64,000 nucleotides of DNA. Source: Antedon mediterranea. Lineage: Eukaryota; Echinodermata; Crinoidea; Comatulida; Antedonidae. Under the pieces are notes generated by a model, which ran no database searches, had not been told where the DNA came from, and was given only the letters and a program-made list of their open reading frames with translations. The translations under genes and the position numbers were made by a program. Shown one piece after another: positions 54,101 through 61,719 of the stretch. The DNA lies in assembly GCF_964355755.1 (NCBI RefSeq), contig NC_092673.1:437001-501000 (forward strand). Reading direction: 5' to 3'. Position 1 is the first letter of the stretch; each line of letters starts with the position of its first letter.

Positions 54101-56274
54101 AGGATTTCTAATCTAAAGAAACTTGATATTTCTGAGTGTTATAACTATTCAAATGACATCAAAGAGTGAAACCCCAAATTCTTTTACTAAGGCTTAAAAA
54201 GGTAAACCTTTTGCAGTCAATAGATGTCCCCCAGGCAAATGGACGATTTAGATATTGACATAACTTCAATAAATACTATTGGAGTTACAATTCCACAAAT
54301 CAAATTTCATCAAATGCGTTTGTACATTTCCGAAAACGACAAATGGAAGGTTTTATACGGAGGAAATTCTGTCGTTACAAAGAAACCATTGTGTAGGCGA
54401 ATAATTCTGATTTTATATCAAAGAAAGAAATTTATTTTAGAAATATTTCGTAATATGACTGATTAGTCATAGATCCTTATCTTAAGTGTAAAAATGCCTG
54501 TAAACGTAGATTTATTCTTTCTATGACAAACTAATATTAAGGTGTTTAAATTTTTAATTACTTTAGCCCTGCGGTGTCTGTTTAAATCTTTCAGGTCAGA
54601 CGCACAACCCGCCTACTTCAATTGTTTAACGAAAGGAAGCATGCTGTGAGGTATATATCAATAAGTAAAATCTAATTGAACTATTGATAACAGCTTTTTG
54701 ATTACTAACTACAGTACTTAAATTACGGTAAAGATTATGTTAGAAATAGCTTTTTTTTTTATTTAGAAAAAAAGATAATTTTAAATGAGTTCCTACTGTA
54801 AATAGTAATTGTGAATACCGCAAGTTGGTAAAGATATACAATTTAACAAAAATTAATATTTATTTTTATATTTTCAAATTAAGCACCAAGCTAATTTCAA
54901 AAGGAAACTCCTGATTTTGAATGAACCTCTAACTTAAAGGGAGTGACACAGCGAAAAAGATATCTTTCTCGGAAACAGGTAATTTAATAAATAACATACT
55001 TAAAACCACTAATTTCTTTCACCTGCTGTTTATTTATTTTTAAAATAAATTGTTACGGTTAGGGTACTAATTCAAAACTGTAATATGAGCCTTTTCTCAA
55101 CATTCAATCAATTAATAGTCATATAATATAGGGGTTAAAAAATGTTTTAAAAAAAACACACCAATTACCGTCAATCATTATCTTTATCCACGAAAAATGG
55201 GAAAATATATTTTGTAATTATATTCTACTACGGTATATCTTTTTATGTTTGAAATAGTTGCATAGGAAAATATGCTCCTTTTTCCTGTTGCCTGTCTAAA
55301 ATATTTCCTAAGTAGGCATTAACTTTATTAACAAGGGCTATAAGAAGTGTATTGGAAGTAAACACTTCCTATAACCGAAAATACAAGATTATAAAATAAG
55401 GACAACATAATATGGGCAATGTAATAGACCATACAACTGAAATATTTGTCAATTTATTGCGACAATTCAATTTCAATAATCTTACAGGAAACTCTTCAGC
55501 GTAGATTGGTTTTCCGCGTGATAATCAGCAAGGGATAAGGATAAAAAAAAAAAAACTTGGTTTGATAATTTAGAAAACAAACCAAAGTGTTATACTATAT
55601 TACCGATAAGTTAATAAGCATCTTATATAGTAAAATAATAAAGAAAAAAAGACTATCATTTTTTAATCAACTTTTTATTTTGAAATATTTTTTTTTATAA
55701 CTACCGTATTGTATCATGTGTATTTAATAGTAATTTAGTAATCAAATATGAAGTAAGTATTTAAGTACATTGATATAGATACTATATTACCAATATTGAT
55801 TATTACCAACAGCTTATAAAATGCACCGGATGTTAACTAGTAATGTTACAACATTAAAACGTGTTTTGTTTATTAAAGTTGGTTTTTACAAGGACTTTGA
55901 TTAAGTAGACAAAATACTTGAGTCAGCATTTAATTGGAATAACCTGAAGGGTAATGTGGTTTTGATGACGTTAATAAGATGAGGACCGACCAAATGGTCC
56001 TGATGTCAAAAGGATTTTTAATATAAATATATTAAAACATCAATAAAATCTAGCAAACTTATTAAGTAGCAGGCAGAAATAAGATAAATGACTTTGAATT
56101 TTATATTATATTATTATTTTTATTATAATTATAATAAAAAATATGGGAAACTGAGGTTAATTAAAGAACAACCTTACCTCCAGATTCTGCTTTAACTTCA
56201 GATTTTAATATTGTAATATATAGTAGAGCAGAACACAGCAAGAATCCTCTTGGTCGCCTGCTTCCCTCGGCCAT
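16995..56274 (-). CDS. Secreted protein with two 12-cysteine modules, Ig domain, two EGF domains (whole gene, 10 coding exons)
   Basis: Spliced coding exons 56274-56178, 51668-51418, 39457-39292, 35282-35115, 34839-34726, 31804-31558, 23735-23533, 17787-17686, 17456-17364 and 17104-16995 total 1551 nt, giving 516 residues plus stop; every junction has AG/GT and the phases match. Predicted protein: signal peptide 1-29; module copy 1, residues 34-168; I-set Ig about 180-265 (C197, W209, DTGAYSC ending at C245); module copy 2, 273-408; EGF 420-447; EGF 452-478; lysine-rich tail 482-516. No transmembrane segment follows the signal peptide, so I infer an extracellular matrix or signalling protein. 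N-glycosylation sequons NLT (192) and NLS (249) lie in the Ig domain. Ig plus EGF recalls neuregulin/Vein, and EGF plus basic tail recalls WIF1, but the cysteine module fits neither and I do not recognise its family. Structure is well supported; function is unknown. Confidence 0.92.
17364..17456 (-). CDS. Gene 1 exon 9: EGF-like domain 2
   Basis: Residues 450-481 form a second compact EGF-like domain, cysteines 452, 456, 462, 467, 469 and 478 (CKKPCKNGGRC then CLCP and GRFC). One exon, phase 1 on both sides, 229 nt downstream of the first EGF exon, consistent with tandem duplication of a single-exon module. Confidence 0.92.
17686..17787 (-). CDS. Gene 1 exon 8: EGF-like domain 1
   Basis: Residues 416-450 form one EGF-like domain with cysteines 420, 424, 430, 436, 438 and 447 and the GYKGARC ending. 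It lacks the D-x-D/N-E calcium-binding start, so I infer a non-calcium-binding type as in WIF1 or tenascin. Phase 1 on both sides. Confidence 0.92.
20465..20729. repeat. 49/53-bp tandem repeat, 5 copies
   Basis: Copies begin at 20465, 20514, 20567, 20620 and 20673. The outer two are 49 bp (CATCTGGATGTGC), the inner three 53 bp (CATCATCATTTATGTGC). All share GCACACTGTCCTCTTTGATC. In gene 1 intron 7. Confidence 0.93.
21804..21875. repeat. 24-bp tandem repeat, 3 copies
   Basis: Unit ATCATCTACAGCAGGTAACT plus ATAC, three copies, one substitution. In gene 1 intron 7. Confidence 0.9.
23362..23514 (+). mobile_element. TA-flanked MITE, copy 3
   Basis: Complete inverted ends (AGCTCTGTCTACACTATCAA and inverse). 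In gene 1 intron 7, its right end only 18 nt from the exon 7 boundary, so it nearly touches the 5' splice site. Confidence 0.9.
23533..23735 (-). CDS. Gene 1 exon 7: second part of 12-cysteine module copy 2
   Basis: Residues 348-416. Starts with the conserved Cys349, then GGIGRHC, SSCLAGGRID, SCSYQPG and GVLCCK. Cysteines 349, 365, 375, 395, 407 and 408 match copy 1 within one residue; the extra pair of copy 1 is absent. Leaves in phase 1 (AAT G/GTAAGT). A MITE ends only 18 nt downstream of this exon. Confidence 0.92.
24907..25016. repeat. 55-bp tandem duplication
   Basis: AACTTGGTGAATAGCATAAA begins at 24907 and again at 24962; the copies are nearly identical. In gene 1 intron 6. Confidence 0.9.
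26159..26320 (+). mobile_element. TA-flanked MITE, copy 4
   Basis: Inverted ends present, right end slightly decayed (GACAGAACTT). Carries an additional AAATATGGTRGTGATATG unit relative to the shortest copies. In gene 1 intron 6. Confidence 0.9.
27371..27465. repeat. 46-bp tandem duplication
   Basis: CATACAGTGCCTCTCTCCAC begins at 27371 and 27417. Preceded at 27250-27275 by an AATTC iteration that resembles the tail of an inserted retroelement in minus orientation. Confidence 0.85.
28433..29058. mobile_element. TTAA-flanked non-autonomous element (piggyBac-like signature)
   Basis: Inverted ends AGCCCCATTCCCT and (inverted) AGACCCCTTCCCT lie directly inside TTAA tetranucleotides at 28429-28432 and 29059-29062. 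No transposase frame. The centre (28580-28910) is unusually rich in CpG and AGGCCT/CTAGGC motifs. TTAA duplication is the mark of piggyBac transposons; membership is inferred from this alone. In gene 1 intron 6. Confidence 0.55.
30605..30850. repeat. Degenerate CCAA/ACCAACC-rich minisatellite
   Basis: Plus strand shows an irregular run of CCAACCAAAC, CTACCAA and CAATCAATC motifs with almost no G. Gene 1 intron 6. Confidence 0.65.
31359..31495 (+). mobile_element. TA-flanked MITE, copy 5
   Basis: Shortest complete copy (137 bp), with matching TA on both sides (31357-31358 and 31496-31497), the footprint of Tc1/mariner-type insertion. In gene 1 intron 6, 62 nt downstream of the exon 6 donor. 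Confidence 0.92.
31558..31804 (-). CDS. Gene 1 exon 6: first part of 12-cysteine module copy 2
   Basis: Residues 266-348. Acceptor TTTTCCACAG; donor GAA/GTAAGT in phase 2. Repeats the exon 2 pattern: ACHGAWKGH, CAQGWSVC, ISWQDA and GCYAYNAA. Cysteines 273, 290, 305, 312, 334 and 346 have exactly the same spacing as in copy 1 (17, 15, 7, 22, 12). The intron interrupts just before the next conserved cysteine, whereas in copy 1 it falls six residues after it. Confidence 0.92.
32002..32130. repeat. Dispersed repeat, copy B
   Basis: Second copy of the 7732-7844 repeat, with small insertions. In gene 1 intron 6... intron 5 boundary region, upstream of exon 6 in the transcript (31804), thus intron 5. 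Confidence 0.55.
33152..33186. repeat. (TA)n microsatellite
   Basis: Pure alternating TA tract of about 35 bp in gene 1 intron 5. Confidence 0.9.
33481..33634. repeat. 22-bp tandem repeat, 7 identical copies
   Basis: Unit GTGTTTGCAACCATCACCAC plus TG, seven copies without visible differences, from 33481 at 22-bp steps. In gene 1 intron 5. Confidence 0.95.
34726..34839 (-). CDS. Gene 1 exon 5: C-terminal half of I-set Ig domain
   Basis: Residues 228-266. Reads ALTLSRVEEQDTGAYSCVAD, with the D-x-G-x-Y-x-C signature (D239, G241, Y243, C245) that pairs with C197 of exon 4, then a terminal FITVV strand. Enters and leaves in phase 1 (GGTATG donor). The Ig domain as a whole is flanked by phase-1 introns, the usual arrangement of a shuffled module. 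Confidence 0.92.
34870..35095. repeat. Repeat filling intron 4 (TAATAGGGG-type motifs)
   Basis: Iterated GTCCCCTTAATAG, CCCCTTAATATGGGTGTC and CCCCTGAATAGGGGTGTC motifs, several forming short inverted pairs (CCCCTTAATAG with its inverse). Related sequence occurs at 60759-60880. It occupies most of the 275-nt intron that divides the Ig domain. Confidence 0.6.
35115..35282 (-). CDS. Gene 1 exon 4: N-terminal half of I-set Ig domain
   Basis: Residues 172-228. Acceptor TCCTTCAG at 35283; donor GTATAA after AAA G. Contains a proline-containing lead, then the B and C strands of an Ig fold: LTLTCHASG (C197) and NLRWFRDGK (W209), followed by the RLVLDKG strand. NLT at 192 is a possible glycosylation site. 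The domain is split between exons 4 and 5 by a 275-nt intron. Confidence 0.92.
37401..37502. repeat. 49-bp tandem duplication
   Basis: CTTAAAATGAGACCAGGTGA begins at 37401 and 37450; one substitution. Gene 1 intron 3. Confidence 0.9.
37584..37671 (+). repeat. G-rich tract with quadruplex-forming pattern
   Basis: GGGTGGGTGGGAGGG at about 37591-37605 is followed by many GGGATG and GTGGG units. Gene 1 intron 3; the G-rich strand is opposite to the transcript sense. Confidence 0.85.
39292..39457 (-). CDS. Gene 1 exon 3: second part of 12-cysteine module copy 1
   Basis: Residues 117-172. Enters in phase 0 (TTTTTTCAG/GAT GAT) and leaves in phase 1 (CCT G/GTAAGT). Shared with exon 7: a GxxGRxC start, TSC or SSC, SGRID or GGRID, then SCSxxPG and GVLCCK at the end. 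Cysteines at 126, 136, 156, 167 and 168 match copy 2. An extra adjacent pair at 146-147 is found only here. Confidence 0.9.
40891..40985 (-). mobile_element. TA-flanked MITE, copy 6 (one end missing)
   Basis: Only the interior and the TTTGATAGTGTAGACAGAG end are present; the other terminal repeat is lost up to TGTGCCCAT. In gene 1 intron 2. Confidence 0.85.
41053..41240. repeat. Direct duplication, copies about 142 bp apart
   Basis: CACATATGGCTGTATCCTAT followed by AGCCTTTG occurs near 41064 and again near 41206, with ATTATCTTTAA or CTATCTTTAA between. Gene 1 intron 2. Confidence 0.75.
42259..42333. repeat. 15-bp tandem repeat, 5 copies
   Basis: Unit GATTTCTAGGGGTTT, five perfect copies. 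Gene 1 intron 2. Confidence 0.95.
42791..42930 (+). mobile_element. TA-flanked MITE, copy 7
   Basis: 140 bp with TA flanks at 42789-42790 and 42931-42932; right terminal repeat carries several substitutions. In gene 1 intron 2. Confidence 0.9.
46008..46167 (-). mobile_element. TA-flanked MITE, copy 8
   Basis: Both terminal repeats present, interior with two ATTACCATATTT-type units, reverse orientation. In gene 1 intron 2. Confidence 0.9.
51418..51668 (-). CDS. Gene 1 exon 2: first part of 12-cysteine module copy 1
   Basis: Residues 33-116. Enters in phase 1 after TTTACAG and leaves in phase 0 at CAA/GTAAGA. Cysteines fall at residues 34, 51, 66, 73, 95, 107 and 110. Hallmarks shared with exon 6 are a CxGxWxGH segment, CAxGWSVC, ISWxDA and GCxAxNAA. 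Pairwise similarity to exon 6 is obvious by eye, so the module was duplicated within the gene. I do not recognise a named domain. The open frame reads on into the intron for only three codons before a stop, which fits the splice call. Confidence 0.9.
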
Positions 56275-56290
56275 CTTAAAAAACGTATCT
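56178..56290 (-). CDS. Gene 1 exon with start codon and signal peptide
   Basis: The ATG is at 56274-56272 in a good context (A at -3, G at +4), 16 nt after a candidate acceptor (TTTCAG, exon starting at 56290). The 32 encoded residues have a basic start (SRRPRG), a hydrophobic core (FLLCSALLYITIL) and a likely cleavage after VKA at residue 29. The exon ends in phase 1 at GTAAGG (GGA G/GT), splitting Gly33. Coding part is 56178-56274; the rest is 5' UTR. Confidence 0.88.
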
Positions 56291-56785
56291 CTGAAATGAT
56301 AACAAAATTCAGCATAAAATAGCTTTATAACTAATGAATATTACAACAGTTAAAATTAATGAAATGTATAACGCAATTCAAAACAAAAGTATGCTTTCAA
56401 ACAAAGTGGAAAATCTGTTAAGTCCTTCTATTGTCCACTTAATCTTAAGCGATTTAAAACACCAGTGACTGTGCGAGACACAATAATCACTCAAAACAAT
56501 TTTAATGAAATTCTTGAGGTAATTTAAGTTTTCACTTTTAAAGTTGTGATCAGATGTCACCAATTTCGTTTAAATAATTTGCACGACCTCAATTTACTTC
56601 TCAGTGTGATCATATGAAGGCATTGACACACTTAACACCAAGCCTTTAGCGTGTTAGTGATGGGGTTTAATTAAGGGGAACCCTTGTTAAACTCATCTAG
56701 CCTAGGGCTGTTTGGAACAATAACATCTTGCAGCATGACGTTTATCTTATATTTATTATGACACCTATAACAACATACTTATACA

Positions 56786-56972
56786 AATATATATAAACAT
56801 ATTAGGCATAGAACATTAATTCTAAACCTCCCAGTGATATATTGAAATTTAATTAATTAATTTGAAACGACAAGATGAGGAAATCTGTGAGAATGAGAAA
56901 AAGTCGCCCCAATCGAGATTTGAACCCGGACTTTCTGCATAATATGCAGATGTCCTAACCATTATATATATA
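56786..56972 (-). mobile_element. tRNA-derived SINE copy 1 with (TA)n tail
   Basis: On the minus strand: AATGGTTAGGACATCTGC (D-arm/A-box region), an anticodon-like arm TCTGC/GCAGA with a 7-nt loop, a B-box-like GGGTTCAAATC, then GGGGCGAC and a non-tRNA body ending in TATATA. The roughly 160-bp body is shared with copy 2. Lies in the putative first intron of gene 1. Confidence 0.75.
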
Positions 56973-57106
56973 CTGTACTGTACTACTATAACAAAATGAT
57001 GAATGAGTGCTACACTGCTAGTGTCTGTATTAGGAAATTAATGGAAATAAACATTTATTACAGTAGTCTATAAGTTCTATCAAAAACACCGTAATATGCA
57101 TTTTAC

Positions 57107-57500
57107 CTGTAAAGATTTCAGTAGAAAAAGATATATATTTCCTATCCAAATGTTGTCAGCACCTTTTAAAATAATATTCCGTTAAACATGTAAGATCCAA
57201 TGATGTAGAATCAATCTAATAGACCGTTTGAACTGCAAACAACAATAGTAATACTGTCATAAACTGTCTACAATGAATATCTCCAATATTCTACACTTTC
57301 CTTGAGCAATTATGGTACCACCAGTGTCCTGTAATTGCCGAGTTCTACCATCCAAGTAAAAGAATCTGTTTTAGCCCTGTCTTTATCAAACAGAATACAC
57401 AACACTGTTTTTGGATATTTTTCTACTGTTAAACCTAACCTGGGGCATGTGCTTCTGAACACAGGAAAGAAAGAACAACAATGAACAACAGAGTGTATAC
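57107..57500 (-). other. Putative 5' UTR exon of gene 1
   Basis: A consensus donor (ACAG/GTAAAA) ends a possible noncoding exon at 57107, and the acceptor at 56291 sits before the start-codon exon, leaving an 816-nt first intron that contains a SINE. The 5' limit is inferred from the TATA-like motif at 57533-57527. No transcript evidence is available. Confidence 0.35.
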
Positions 57501-57526
57501 ACTTCAATGACTGTCAACAATTCAAT

Positions 57527-57634
57527 CTATATACCTCGTACTGTTCCAATACTCAATGCATGACTTGTAAATGGAAAGTCTCCCTCCCTCAAGCTAAACA
57601 GCTAATTGGCCAATCATCACTAGCCTCTGATTGG
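57527..57634 (-). promoter_or_regulatory. Putative promoter of gene 1 (TATA-like motif and CCAAT boxes)
   Basis: On the minus strand TATATAG lies at 57533-57527. About 75-105 bp upstream are CCAAT motifs at 57634-57630 (minus), 57609-57605 (minus) and 57610-57614 (plus). This spacing is typical of a TATA/CCAAT promoter firing toward gene 1, with transcription starting near 57500. Confidence 0.35.
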
Positions 57635-57992
57635 TCTGTCTGGTTTATTGATCCCGCCTATTTACTGGAGCATGATCAATCCTACACTCTAGAATACCAC
57701 AAAGTTAAAATCCAGTTCAAGAAAGTGTGTATGTGCTGTTTGCAGGCAAAGTGAATTAAATAGATTTTGAATTTGAACAAAATTAGATATGTTTATGTTT
57801 TTTAAAAAGGTAATTATAATAAAATAAAATTGTATAAAATAAACCAAGAAAACGAATCTTATATTTAGTAACAAGCTAACTTAATTAGTAGCAAAATATA
57901 ATTCTTTAAAATGACAAAATGTGTGTATTTTAATGCTTATGTTGGTTTATAGATTAATTAAACTTAATTAATATTTAGCATACCTAATATAT

Positions 57993-57995
57993 GGA

Positions 57996-58033
<38 letters not shown>
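57993..58033. repeat. (TA)n microsatellite joined to SINE copy 2
   Basis: About 40 bp of TA at the SINE 3' end. Further TA tracts are at 58194-58208 and about 58297-58324. Confidence 0.9.
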
Positions 58034-58037
<4 letters not shown>

Positions 58038-58194
58038 ACAACAGGCAAAGAACATTAATTCTAAACCGCCCGGTGATATACTGAAATTTAATTAATTAAT
58101 TTGAAACGATAAAGATGAGGAAATCTGTGAGAATGAGAAAAAGTCGCCCCAACCGAGACTCGAACTCGGACCGCCTGCTTGATATGCAGATGTC
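58034..58194 (-). mobile_element. tRNA-derived SINE copy 2, 5' truncated
   Basis: Shares body and tRNA-like head with copy 1 (B-box-like GAGTTCGAGTC, then GGGGCGAC), with scattered substitutions, but the A-box end is replaced by TA repeats. Its 3' end runs directly into a 40-bp (TA)n tract. About 400 bp upstream of the gene 1 CCAAT boxes. Confidence 0.75.
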
Positions 58195-58289
58195 TATATA
58201 TATATATAGTGCGACCAGCTACATGCTGGTCGTACGAAACAAATTTGTAGTGATTAAAACAATGAAGTAACCAAGTTTTCTGCTGTTAT

Positions 58290-58330
<41 letters not shown>

Positions 58331-60758
58331 GTTTGCCAATGATTATGCATCTGTGAATTTAAAACTACAGTAAGGTTTAGAAATGTCTAAAAAAAAATTG
58401 TTTATCCACCTGTAAAAAAGTGATAATTGTAAACAAACTTTTTATAATAAAACATAATTGAGACCAGCATGAAAAAAGTTAAGAAGATGACACGACGTCT
58501 CATCCGATTAAACTCAAAGCTCTTGATACATCATTGCTCTTCTTCCCCAATTAACGGAGGTGTTCAAGTTCACTAGCATCCAGCTGATCTTGCAAGCTGC
58601 GTTTAACGCAAACTAGACCTTAGATGATGTACTTCCTGTTGACCTTCACAGATTGGATAGCACCTTTTATTGCTGGATGACACACACATCAAGATGGTTA
58701 TCAGTGAATGTCATACGGATATGTTCACCAAGAAACACTGCTATGACTAAATACTTGCCGTATGTATCGCTTAATTAATAATACGGATAGAAATATTCTG
58801 AATATTTATAAAATAAGGCAAATTTCCATTCGAATATAATTTGATTATATATTGAGTCCAAGTCATTAAGTTTCTTATAAAGTTAAAAACTTTACAAACA
58901 CATTTTTTCTCCTCCTAAAATTATTGTTTTCAGTTTACAAATGGGACGTAATAATCAGATTGGTTCTCCATCTGGTTAAAACTGTATTGCTACCTCAGTG
59001 CTAAGATTGTGGAATTCTTACTTAAGTCCATGTTAAGCTCTTTTGACTTTTATATAGCATTGATCATAAGTTGCGAACATAAATCATACTAGGTTTGGTA
59101 GTGAAAGTCTCACAGATCACAGTCACAGTTATTTTGTTTTAATTTTAAAATGGCAACTGTTTAACATTATTGTTGTAATATAAGTCTCCTCTTTGTTACC
59201 ATTTTAGGTTGTTTAGTTAATAAGCAATAAACAATAGTACAAATATACTTGATTGGTTAAAGGTGGAATAGTTGGTTGAATAATGATCAATTTTATGAAA
59301 CTCAATCCTACTAAAATGTTACGTTATCATATTGAAGGAATAAACATGGCAAAACATTACCAACTAAATATGGAGTTGTTACCATTTGTAAATTTTTCTG
59401 TGGCAATCCAATATCTAGGAAAAGAAATTAGTTGCCAGCCCACCAATTAATGTTTGTATTGGCAGATAATCAGCTAGTATGTAATGTAATTGAAATACTG
59501 CAAAGTGAAAGATTCTGGTTTCAAATCTGTGACATCGCCAACGAGTTGAGTAAATATATCGCGGCAAACATGAAGTTAAAAACAAAATCTGTTCTGAACC
59601 AATTAAGGGAACTAATTTACAACTTAGTAAGCCAACCTAAAATCAAATTCATTTTGTAGTTCTTGAAATTCAAATTTATTTCTGAAGGTTTCATTTCATA
59701 TAATGTTTAAGTGTCAATTAATTGGTAGGAAATTTATTGGAATGAGCAAGAGCAGGTGGCCTGTTAGATACTAATGGGTACGAATTCTGTCTCCACAGGT
59801 GCCCTCCTTTCACTAAGACATTTTTAAAGCATAAACTTTTGACTGGCAGTTACTGTCTTGTTTGACAGTAGTATAATCTTAATGTATTTGAGACGTCTGT
59901 GAGTTACAGCAATTGAGAAGTATAGACATACTATACTATATAAAAAAATTTACAAACTTCACTATCTTTCTTTATTTATAGAACTTAATTTGAAATTAGT
60001 TAAATTTTAAGGGATTTCCTAGAAAGGAAAGGACCAATGTATACTGTATGTAGAATAGAATGCAAACTAATGGTAAACCAGTGGGAATTAATTGATTGAT
60101 AATTGACATTGCGGAAGTAGTATAAATATTGTTCTAAATTTCTATATTTTACTATTAATTTAAAACAGTCAAAAGTTTAAACATTTATTGGTGTAGATTT
60201 TGGTTATAGTATTTGACATAAAAGCAAAAAGATTATATACGAAATGAGAGTACACTGGATACAAGTTGAAATCAATAATTTTGAAAAGGATGATTGATAA
60301 ATTTTCCATTATATTTAGTTTGTGACTACTACATGAGCTTTGATACGTATGCCCTTGTTTTAATGTAGAAGTAAGGTCAACATTGTAAAAAACTGTAAAA
60401 CCAATCATTCATAATCTCTTGCATTTATCTTACTTAATAAGATATTCAACTGGTTTATTGCATGTAATTGAAATGTCGGAAGTTGGAACAAAACACAAAA
60501 CATGTTTCATTAATTTACAGGTGGATCAAGAATGAATAGCAGTGTCTACATTGGCAAATCAAACAAGGTTGTGTTAATTGACTGACATTTTAATTGACAA
60601 ACTAATTGAAACATTGTACTACTGTTATTACATCATAAGATTTACTCTTGGAAATCTGTAAAATGAAGGCTGAATAATGATGAGTGAAGTATCTGATGCC
60701 AAGATTATTAAATACGGTAAAACTTAAGTGAAATGGACACAACTTTAGAACCCAATAA

Positions 60759-60880
60759 AGTGTCTCTTAAATAGAGGTCGTAGGTAGTGCAGTGCATTTC
60801 CTCTTGTCGATTCATAGGAAAATGTCCCCTTAATAGGGGTCCATTGAATGCCCCAATGGAGGGGTTTACACTGTATGTTG
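60759..60880. repeat. Second copy of the TAATAGGGG-type repeat
   Basis: Shares GTCCCCTTAATAGGGGT, a TCGATTCATAGGAA segment and AAATAGAGGTCG with the intron 4 repeat. Confidence 0.55.
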
Positions 60881-61551
60881 AAACATGTTTGTATAACAGG
60901 GTTATTAATAAATTGTATGAAGAAATGTGCTTTTTTAATACAGGCATAATATGGTACTAAATGTCAAAAATTTCTAATCAGCAATTTACAATGCTGACAC
61001 TATGGGGAATGCTAAACAAATATTGCTCATCATAAATTAAAAATAAATGCAAAGTCATCAGTTTATGGGGTAGTCATCTGTACCTATCAACAAGTGTCGA
61101 AAAAAGAACAAAAATGGGTTAATCACTGTGTCGGAAAACCTCATAAATCCTTGATTTTATTAATTTTTATTGTACTCCAAGTTTGTCCTGATATTCTAAT
61201 TCATATAAGTTCAAAAGGAGCATCATCATAGGATCTTAAAATTTTAATTTTTGACATAAATTGGAATACTTCCAACTTTACTTCTTTAGTAAGTGTGGTA
61301 CAATTTGCACTGTCATCATATTGTGACATCTTCATTCTAAAATGATATTTTTAAACTTCAGATGATCAGGGTGTTATCTATAACAGTTTATTTTCAGCTA
61401 GATATATCAAACCAATAATTCAAAACAACAAAACTTTAAAATAGGCCTTTTCTCTCCTTGATTTCTTTCCCAAAATGCCCATTATGTACAAGTGGCTAGC
61501 AAAGGTAAAGTAATAATATGTTAAAGCAAATAGTGGTACAGTCAACAACTA

Positions 61552-61719
61552 AAGCTCTGTCTACACTATCAAAATAGTTTGACAAACAAAAGTGTGATGT
61601 GCCCAAGTTTTGTAGTAATATGCCCAAAGATGGTGGTGATATGACATCATTATGTCCATACGTACATGGGCACATCACATTTTGTTGTCACACAAACTTT
61701 GATAGTGTAGACAAGGCTT
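61552..61719 (+). mobile_element. TA-flanked MITE, copy 9
   Basis: Longest copy (168 bp) with TA flanks at 61550-61551 and 61720-61721. Carries two tandem ATGTGCCCAAG/ATATGCCCAAA units. Upstream of gene 1. Confidence 0.9.

Noticed and set aside
56904-56966. Functional tRNA gene
   Set aside because: Head resembles a tRNA but the B box is degenerate, the acceptor end does not pair, and the same head sits on a shared repeat body in the second copy, so it is a SINE.
57310-57507. 65-residue minus-strand frame in the putative 5' UTR
   Set aside because: It begins at TTG rather than ATG and overlaps the expected untranslated leader.
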